In this document: positions 57,346 through 64,000 of the stretch, piece after piece
How the letters are laid out: every line of letters begins with the position of its first letter
Numbering within the stretch: position 1 is the first letter of the stretch
Position numbers and translations under genes: made by a program
Notes under the pieces: generated by a model
The model's database searches: none
Told to the model about the DNA's origin: nothing
What the model saw: the letters and a program-made list of their open reading frames with translations, nothing else
Assembly: GCA_033065855.1 (NCBI GenBank)
Contig: JAVXUO010001056.1
Coordinates: 222,013-286,012 of the forward strand
DNA from: Escallonia rubra
Taxonomy: Eukaryota > Streptophyta > Magnoliopsida > Escalloniales > Escalloniaceae
Direction of reading: 5' to 3'
DNA length: 64,000 nucleotides

Positions 57346-58641
57346 CTATACCCCCGCAGGAATGGTAAAGGTGATTGGGTACTGCCGCGTTGCAGTCGAC
57401 GGAACCTGCGGTGGGACCTGCATTGCTGTCTTCATTACATGATCGAAACCAGCATCATATTTGGTCCGCTTAGGAGCCCTACTAATTCCTTGGACTTCCA
57501 CTGTACTTTCTTCAGAAAAACTAGAAGCCGCTCCATCGTCCATTTCCTCTGCATCATCTTCTGACCAAGATGACAAGTACTCGTTGTCGGACCAATCCTC
57601 TGAGAAAGAGGAACAACTCAGCTCATCATCGCTATCGGACAACAAGACCAAGGAGCTGACTGCATTTACATCCGAAACATCCTCCAAAGCTTCGACCTCC
57701 TCATCATCAACCAACCCTTCCACAAATGGGTGACACAAGAGCATTTCTGCTGTCAACCTAAACATGGCCTTCCTCACGAAACAACCCTTCAAGAAACTCC
57801 TCGCCTCACTCGATACCTCATTAGGTACTTCAGGCAATCCACGCCCTTCACCAATCTCATTTAAAAGCCCCTCAGCATCCAAATGCTCTTTCTCACACCA
57901 AGGAGGCTTCCCAGTCAGCATCTCAAGCACAATGCATCCAAGCGCCCAGATATCAGACGGCGGCTCTTGTACACCATCAGCCACCACCTCAGGTGATAAA
58001 TACATAGGAGTACCTCTCCAGTAAGGACCAATCTTCCTCTTCTTACTCTGCTTCACCCTCTTCGCCAACCCTAAATCCCCAATTTTTGCAATAAATTCAT
58101 TCTCACCGTTAGGAACAAGCAAAATATTATCAGGCTTCAAATCACAATGAACATAGCCGCAATCATGAATATGAAGTATCCCACGAAGCATTGACCTAGT
58201 ATACCTCCTCGCATCGAACTCGGCCAATCCAGTCTCACCCGATTTCTTGATCAAATCAGCTAGGGTTCCACCGGAGCCATACTCCAACAAAAGATTATAA
58301 ACCATCTCACCATTCACCCCTCTGGTAGTCTCATCACCATAACTCTTGATCACATTAACACACCCCTTGACATTACTCAAAACCTCCCGCTCCTTCTGAA
58401 TTGAACCCGAAACCGATACCTCAGCCGATTTAACAGCCATAACCGGCGGCAAACAACGGTACCGCGATCTGGGCTTCTTCAACCTAGCCAAATAAACAGA
58501 CCCAAAACTTCCTTTCCCTATCATTGCACCCCTTAACCATGCCACCCCATCTCCATACTTCTGCACAACCACCTTATTGGGTTGTCGCACCACAAGCTCA
58601 CCTTCTTTCTTATCACCCTCCATTACTTTACCCCTCTCCAT
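57346..58641 (-). CDS. MAPKKK-like Ser/Thr protein kinase, 431 aa, single exon
   Basis: The start is the ATG at 58641; a second ATG follows six codons later. The kinase domain spans residues about 36-310. The glycine loop is GKGSFG (42-47), the ATP lysine K71 sits in MAVKSA, the helix C glutamate is E84 or E86, and the hinge is LLLEYGSGGTL. The catalytic loop is HCDLKPDN (165-172; cysteine replaces arginine, so non-RD). The metal aspartate D189 is in GDLGLA (Leu for Phe in DFG) and the P+1 loop GTPMYLSPE (210-218) is MAP3K-like. The C-terminal tail (about 310-431) is acidic and Ser-rich (SDSDDELS, SFSEDWSDNE), ending in a short basic/hydrophobic stretch. It resembles the intronless plant MEKK-type MAPKKK13-21 group, cytosolic or nuclear kinases acting on MAPKKs in stress and hormone signalling. 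It is the intact relative of K1 and K2. Confidence 0.92.
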   Translation of the reverse strand: MERGKVMEGDKKEGELVVRQPNKVVVQKYGDGVAWLRGAMIGKGSFGSVYLARLKKPRSRYRCLPPVMAVKSAEVSVSGSIQKEREVLSNVKGCVNVIKSYGDETTRGVNGEMVYNLLLEYGSGGTLADLIKKSGETGLAEFDARRYTRSMLRGILHIHDCGYVHCDLKPDNILLVPNGENEFIAKIGDLGLAKRVKQSKKRKIGPYWRGTPMYLSPEVVADGVQEPPSDIWALGCIVLEMLTGKPPWCEKEHLDAEGLLNEIGEGRGLPEVPNEVSSEARSFLKGCFVRKAMFRLTAEMLLCHPFVEGLVDDEEVEALEDVSDVNAVSSLVLLSDSDDELSCSSFSEDWSDNEYLSSWSEDDAEEMDDGAASSFSEESTVEVQGISRAPKRTKYDAGFDHVMKTAMQVPPQVPSTATRQYPITFTIPAGV

Positions 58642-59919
58642 AAATAATATCCGTCTATCTTGCTTTAAACTTCAGAATACTGCTAGAAAAATTTAGGGTT
58701 TTTGGTACAACAGCCAAAGGTAAGGATATACAGCCGGGGGAGGAAGTGGAGGAGGGGTTTGCAACCCAAATCCAAAGAGGTATTGGAGAAGTGGGTTTTT
58801 TTTAGAGGAAATAGGACTACAAAACAGGTGAATTGAGGGTCAAGGAAAATCTAGGGTTTTTTGACACGGAAAGTTTCTGAATTTAGGCAAATGTGTGTAA
58901 AGAGCCGCGTTTTCTTCCAAGGGGGGGTTCGTTCTTCTTTCGTGGGGTTCGTTTAATTTAACGGAATAACGGTCATGTGCCTTATAACGCATGTGAGGGT
59001 TTAGTGAGTCCTCTCTTTTTATTTTATTTATTTTATATCTTGGGGGTCTTTGGTCTTATTGGGTGTGACTACTATTTTTGGGCATGGACCTTTTCTGGTC
59101 ATCATGGACTTGGGAGGGAGAATGGTCACACTTTCACTGCTCATACAAGCCAAGTCAGATATTACAAAAAGTGCAACATCAAATGGACCCCCTAGAGGTG
59201 GCTCTCCATGCTAGATATGCTTCAATTCATTGAACCCTCCTCTTTGTTGATTATTGTCTCTTGATGTTGATCATCTTACTGTAAAACTACAGAGTGTGGT
59301 TTTGTTTAGAGTTGCGAATTAAGACGTCTACTATAGAGCATATCTGTTGTGGTAGATACGTGTCTTTAAATATACTTTACTAATAATTTATAATTTTAAC
59401 AACAGCCGTAAATTTATCACTGAAACTCAGCACGTGAGATAAGTATGGCGGCATCACTTTGATGAAATTTGTGCTTAGTCCCATTGTCTCGATGCATTTT
59501 GTGAGAAAAATATGGGATAATGAATGTGTATAGATTGTAAGAAAGTAGTTCCATCCAAGAAAGAAAAGAACAAAGAGATTGTGAAGAGCACCTTTCATGT
59601 TTATTTGAAGAGGTTGAGTGTCTGAGAGCACTTTGAAATTTAGAGGTAATAAATAAATTGCATAACCTGAAAGAAGATTGTGATTCTCTTAACTTCTACT
59701 TATAGATTCTATAAATAAATAAATTCTTTACGAATTTATGTGTCTTTTCTCCTGTTTTTCACTTGTCTTTTATAAATGGAATTGTGCTCTTTAACTCACC
59801 ACGTGGTTTAAAGGAGTTACGTGACTGCAATTAATATCATTTTTTGTTATGTTCATTTTCATGCATGTCCCTATCTCTAATGTGTGGTTAATTATAATTT
59901 GCATGGATCACAATTTGGT
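58642..59919. other. Upstream region of the kinase gene, no other gene
   Basis: This contains the 5' leader and promoter of the 57.3 kb kinase (minus strand) and AT-rich intergenic DNA. Short frames on either strand lack any support. Confidence 0.5.
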
Positions 59920-60649
59920 GTTTTTTTTTTTTTTTTTTTGTAATTGAGACGTATTATTGAACTAAAAGAAAGCAACAGCTAAACATCATTAATGTTCTCG
60001 TCTTCTTCCAAATTTACCAAAAGGTTGGATGAAGGAGGAACAAAGTTAAAACGGTTACAAAAGAAAGCTTTAGAAGCTAAGACATGGGCTGCTGTATTTG
60101 CCGTTGAATGAAGATTTTTAGAAGATCTTTCGCGTCTTCAATGTAGGCTCTGATATTCCAAAAAGGAGGGTGCAAATGGTCTGTGAGCATCTTGATGATA
60201 ACTTCTGCATCCCCTTCAATTATGATGAATTGCTTTTGTTGTTCTAAGGCCAAGCGGATGGCCAAAAGAACAGCTCTAGCCTTTGCAATATCTGGTATTC
60301 CTGTGTCAACTGAAAGAGTGTGACCAAACTCCATTTTTCCTTCAGAATTGAGACATAGCACAACTATGCAAGCTTTGTTCCCCCTGATTGCTGCATCAAA
60401 ATTGATCTTGTACCATCCAAAGGGTGGGGGAGACCAAGCTGAGCTGGGCTTCTTTACATCCTTGGATTTGGTGATTGCTTCCAGATAATTTTGAGCTGAA
60501 GAGTTTATATGCGAGGCCAAAGAGATGGGATGTCTTAAATTATGAGTACTCACCCCAAAAAAATGATAGCAAATGTGCTTGACTTTCAAAATGGACAATT
60601 TATTGTGGTCATTGCAAATAAAAATAAGAACATTTTTTGGAGGGGGCAT
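59920..60649 (-). pseudogene. 5'-truncated LINE with RNase H-like domain
   Basis: A T-run at about 59921-59939 is the poly(A) tail of a minus-strand element. Upstream, 60649-60077 encodes an RVT_3-type RNase H-like domain: GWYKINFDAAIRGNKACIVV (first aspartate), ARAVLLAIRLALEQQ (the usual glutamate is not at its position) and IIIEGDAEVIIKML (next aspartate). The frame starts abruptly and all upstream RT domains are absent, as in a typical dead-on-arrival LINE copy. No target duplication could be identified. Confidence 0.72.
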
Positions 60650-61312
60650 ATATTTTTTATCAAATTAGATTGTCTTAATTGTTCTATGTTTACTTACGCA
60701 TCGAGTGACTTGATTATTAAAAAATTTAACTCTCGAAGCTATAATAACCGCGACAACTCCATGACCAAAAAATTAACTTTTTTTTATCTCTAACGCTATA
60801 CTAATTAAATTTGTTAAGAGACTCTTAAATTCCCGCTTAGGCGCTATTTTTGGTATAACTTTGTGTCTATCTTGTCGCAAATTTTTTTTTTTGGGTCAAA
60901 TGAGAAATATCATAGATTGTCATACTTCCTAGTGCATTTTTAAAGTCACATGAAAGCCTCCACTTCTAACCTTAAAATGGACCCAAAAAAAAAAGGCATT
61001 ATTTTCACGTGATAATATGTTATTTAACCATTTTACTTCTTTCTGAAGGTAAATATATGTAATACTAAAACACATTTTAAGCAACAAAAAAAAAAGAGAA
61101 AAAAATATTTAAGAGAGTGAAAATAACATGGGCTGCAAAAATTTCACCCCATAAGTGAACATCTAGAAAAGGGTAATTATTTAACCAAGTTAAGAAGTTG
61201 AAAACTAAAAAGAAAACCAATTTGAAGAGCACTACCTTTATTGATGACAATTTCTTATAATTTGCGACAATAACAGCCAGGTGTCCCTGAAGATCTCATT
61301 ACTGGCAGGTGC
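60650..61312. other. AT-rich intergenic, no gene
   Basis: Poly-A/T rich sequence. Its right part (61230-61312) is the probable 3' UTR of the minus-strand gene ending at 61313. Confidence 0.5.
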
Positions 61313-61719
61313 TCACAGCTCACGAGTTAAACTCGGGAACTCAGAAGCCAGCCGTACCAGGTTGTCAGCCGACAGCAAAACAGCATTCACGGCGGCCAAG
61401 GTGCTAAGAGCCAGCGGTGAACCACCATAAGATTGCAAGATCTTATCTTCCTTGTCCCACTTGGGTCATCAGTTTGCAAGAATGGAAGCTAAAGCTGGAG
61501 CGAGAACATGAAAAAGAAAAACGAAAACTAATGTAAAACCGAAATAACGTAAAATCATAAAAAAACATGAGGGAAAATTCAGTGAGCGGAGCGTTTTCCA
61601 TAGAAGGAATTCTTAGACTTGTATGTCCCCTAACATTTCTGTAGCATTGCTGCCTGCCATGACTATACTCGCTGTCAAGAAGATGAAGAACCCGGCCATC
61701 AAACACGCAGCACAGAGCA
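61313..61719 (-). CDS. Last two exons of an unrecognised membrane protein gene
   Basis: Exon 61619-61719 (101 nt) reads VLCAACLMAGFFIFLTASIV, then MAGSNATEMLGDIQ, with donor CAA/GTCTAAG. Exon 61313-61459 (147 nt) follows acceptor CCCAAG and reads WDKEDKILQSYGGSPLALST, then LAAVNAVLLSADNLVRLASE and FPSLTREL-stop. Frame is kept exactly over the intron (61460-61618). There are two hydrophobic stretches, the first clearly membrane-spanning. The upstream acceptor (GATAAAG) is weak and earlier exons were not found, so the gene is incomplete here or is a fragment. I do not recognise the family. Confidence 0.5.
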
Positions 61720-61866
61720 CTTTATCATCACCGTTGAAATGGGTTTTTTTTTTTCAATTTCAAATCAGGTAACTTCCCTCCCGCATATAATTTTACAGGA
61801 AATTTTCACACCTGCAGTATTGGACTATATGGCATGTGATTACTGCTGTTATTGTTTTAAAATAGT

Positions 61867-61888
61867 CTGTGTGTGTGTGTGTGTGTGT
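61867..61888. repeat. (TG)n microsatellite
   Basis: About 11 tg dinucleotides. Confidence 0.95.
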
Positions 61889-62174
61889 TTCCCCTCAATT
61901 TAGAAATCAAATTACAAGTAAAGAGTTGGTTGTAGTTCAGCCATACGCTGTGAGCAATATATTTTTAATGACTATTTAGTACGACAAGATAAAAGTTTCC
62001 ATTTTTACTTGAATTTTTGAAGACAAGATGTTGTCAAGAGAATGAAAAATGGAGAGAGAGTAGACCTCTATTTTTTCATATGAAAGCGAATGAACAATTG
62101 GATGAGGGAATTCCTTGATGAAAGTCTTATGGCCTTATTCTCCAATTTGGCACTGGAAAGATACGAGAAAAAGG

Positions 62175-62294
62175 TCAGAACTTCTGTCTGGGTGGAATTA
62201 ACTGTGGAAATGGAATGTTGAAATCAACATTTTCTCCGGCTTCAAAAGCAGTAGCTATTGGCTTCTCTACAGGATGAAACAAGTCTCGAGTCCA
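62175..62294 (-). CDS. Candidate terminal exon of an unrecognised gene
   Basis: After a good acceptor (TTGTACTACTACAG) the minus strand is open for exactly 40 codons to TGA: WTRDLFHPVEKPIATAFEAG, then ENVDFNIPFPQLIPPRQKF. The Pro-rich, low-repeat composition looks protein-like. It could be the end of a gene further right, or an alternative end for the gene at 61313-61719. No upstream exon was recognised. Confidence 0.3.
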   Translation of the reverse strand, partial: WTRDLFHPVEKPIATAFEAGENVDFNIPFPQLIPPRQKF

Positions 62295-62704
62295 CTGTAG
62301 TAGTACAACTATAATTAGCTAGTTTGGAGGCTTGAGTAAGGATTGTTGACATCTACGGGGGTTTGTCAAGGCAATGGTAATTCCATGCTTCGAGCTTCAC
62401 TTAACTCTTGGCCCTTATATGAGATATGTGCATATATGTGAACGAGTTCTTATGTGTTGCATTGCATCTCAATTGTGCATTCCTTGAGGAACTATTGGCA
62501 CAATGTAGAAGTTGATGGACCTCCCCTCAGGTTGAACTGTTTCTCGTTAAAATTCTGTTGATCATTCGGCCACTAACCTCATGCGATTTACGTACTTTTG
62601 CTGCAAAGATTAGCATTCCTTTAAAGAACATACCCTGTTTGCTGAGTTACTTATATGGGGAATTGTTGGAAATGTTTACACCTAATGTTCATAGTTTACA
62701 TTAT

Positions 62705-62829
62705 GAGGCCCCCGCAGGGTCTTGGAGGATTGATTCACTGTGTACATGGGCTTACTCCTGTTTCGCAGTTTCGAAACCGTGACCTCTAGATCACGATGAA
62801 GCAACCTTGCCATTGCACTAAGGCTCGCC
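62705..62829 (-). mobile_element. Au-like SINE (tRNA-derived), 5' part
   Basis: On the minus strand it begins GGCGAGCCTTAGTGCAATGG (pol III A-box region) and has GAGGTCACGGTTTCGAAAC (B-box region) at the right distance, followed by GACCCTGCGGGGGCC. This order matches the plant Au SINE family. The 3' end with its T-run appears to be missing. Confidence 0.72.
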
Positions 62830-64000
62830 TTCCACGCCTTACTCATCCATAGATGCAAATAGAACTTTGGCAGCTCTTATTACATTCCTCCGCGTTAGAG
62901 AAGCTGAAACTCAAACTAGATGATTTGATTGCTTGGGGAGATTTAACATTCCCAAAGATGTTCTCAAGTGGCCACTATCAGAAAATCCTGATTCAAAGTT
63001 GTAGCACATATTGACCAGACTCTCCTTTTTCTGGCTTGTGAAATTTTAAAATTATTGACATTCCTTCGCCATGTGGTAGATTATTTGATTGTCGAGCGAG
63101 TCTCTGTACAGGAAGGGCCTGCAAAAGAACGCTACCGGTGGTCTATTACTCTGTATATGTGCCTTAGGAGGTTGCAGCGTGCTTCCATCTGACTAGGCCT
63201 CTTTTCTCCCATTGCAGGGCTTTGTTAAGTTGTCTTGACGTCATAGTTGGAGAGCAGTTTCATTGTGTCTTTGGTAGTGTCTTTGGCAGGAAGAAAACAG
63301 GCGTCACTCTGAAATTGGAACAGGTTTTCTTGATGTCTCTTTGTGCTTGGAGTCTTGGACGTCTGACGCTAAGAATGGTTCCTTCAACTCTTTGTGATCT
63401 TTAGATGTTCTCGCTGAATTCAATAAGTGTTGGTGGACTGTAAGTATACTTCTTGTGTACATGGGTTCGCACCCTTTTATTAGGTGTTTGCTTCTTCAGT
63501 GATTCGTAGTTGCCCAAAAATGTGCGTACTTGGGAATATCGTATGGCTTGACAAGATTAGCTGTGATGAGTGTTATGTGGGTGAGATCAGTGCATTTGGG
63601 AGTTTGTGATAAAATAAGGCACATTGAAAGGCCATGGAGCGGACTCAAGAGGTGCCAAGCTGCTGGCCAGAAAAAAATATGTCCAGTAGCTGAAGTAGTG
63701 GTAACCTTATTGTATTCTTTCCGTGGGGTACAGTGATGGATATTCGAAATGGTGCCAAGGCCTAGGTTAGCGTGACTTGAGGAGCACTAAGGGATGGTTA
63801 GTTTTGATTCTTAGTTTCATTTGGTTATCTCCCTTGTGTCGAGCTCATACCTTGCTGAACTGCCAAGGAATTTTGATGGGTAGGTCATCTTGGAGTTTTC
63901 AAGCCTTCTCTACAACGTCTTACATTCTTTCTGTCCCTCATTCTCAATTCTAGGGCATTTTTATTATCAAAATTTGTTTAGCTCCTCCCAAATATAAGTG
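62830..64000. other. Window end, no gene recognised
   Basis: Mixed-composition sequence with frames under 70 codons and no domain or splice structure that I can support. Confidence 0.45.

Overview
This window is repeat-rich nuclear DNA of a flowering plant, most likely a eudicot. The evidence is GT-AG introns, a plant LRR receptor kinase, a plant MAPKKK-type kinase, Helitrons, a chromodomain Ty3 retrotransposon, plant LINE remnants, an Au-like SINE and a plastid rps4 insertion. The species cannot be named from the sequence.

Layout. 1-2351 is a GC-rich stretch of minisatellites ending in an LTR-like TATA segment. 2352-10245, about 10.3-34.5 kb and 42052-49290 are three copies of one segmental-duplication unit. 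Where complete, the unit order is: LRR receptor kinase (minus strand), RNase H relic, a frameshifted HRD-bearing kinase relic (K1), a stretch with no recognised gene, then a divergent MAPKKK-like pseudokinase (K2, plus strand). Unit 1 lost its receptor kinase, and its K2 is collapsed in frame to about 101 aa. Unit 2 keeps an almost complete receptor kinase with a double stop, received two nested Helitrons (16084-23142), and its K2 is split by a 5.67 kb Ty3 retrotransposon (27758-33426). Unit 3 has only the 5' tip of the receptor kinase but has the one uninterrupted K2 reading frame (47781-48959). Units 2 and 3 are close to identical and serve as each other's empty sites, so insertion boundaries can be read to the base.

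34.5-40.4 kb holds a small second array. Pieces of K2 3' end alternate with three copies (one pseudogene, one fragment, one nearly intact) of an unrecognised minus-strand gene. That gene has a mitochondrial-style N-terminus, repeats encoded by phase-0 exons, and one membrane segment. A hAT-like element (36778-37425) and another insertion interrupt it; a second hAT-like element (40992-42051) sits at the left edge of unit 3.

49.3-64 kb is quieter. It contains a non-autonomous MULE-like element (53090-53902), the one clearly intact conventional gene, a 431-aa MAPKKK-like kinase (57346-58641, minus), a truncated LINE (about 59920-60649), terminal exons of one or two unrecognised minus-strand genes (61313-62294) and an Au-like SINE (62705-62829). 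K1 and K2 align with the 57.3 kb kinase, which suggests that kinase resembles their ancestor.

I found no CRISPR array, no rRNA and no functional tRNA gene. The most interesting candidates are the expressed-looking pseudokinase, the repeat-exon membrane protein family, and the nested Helitrons with a possible captured exon pair.
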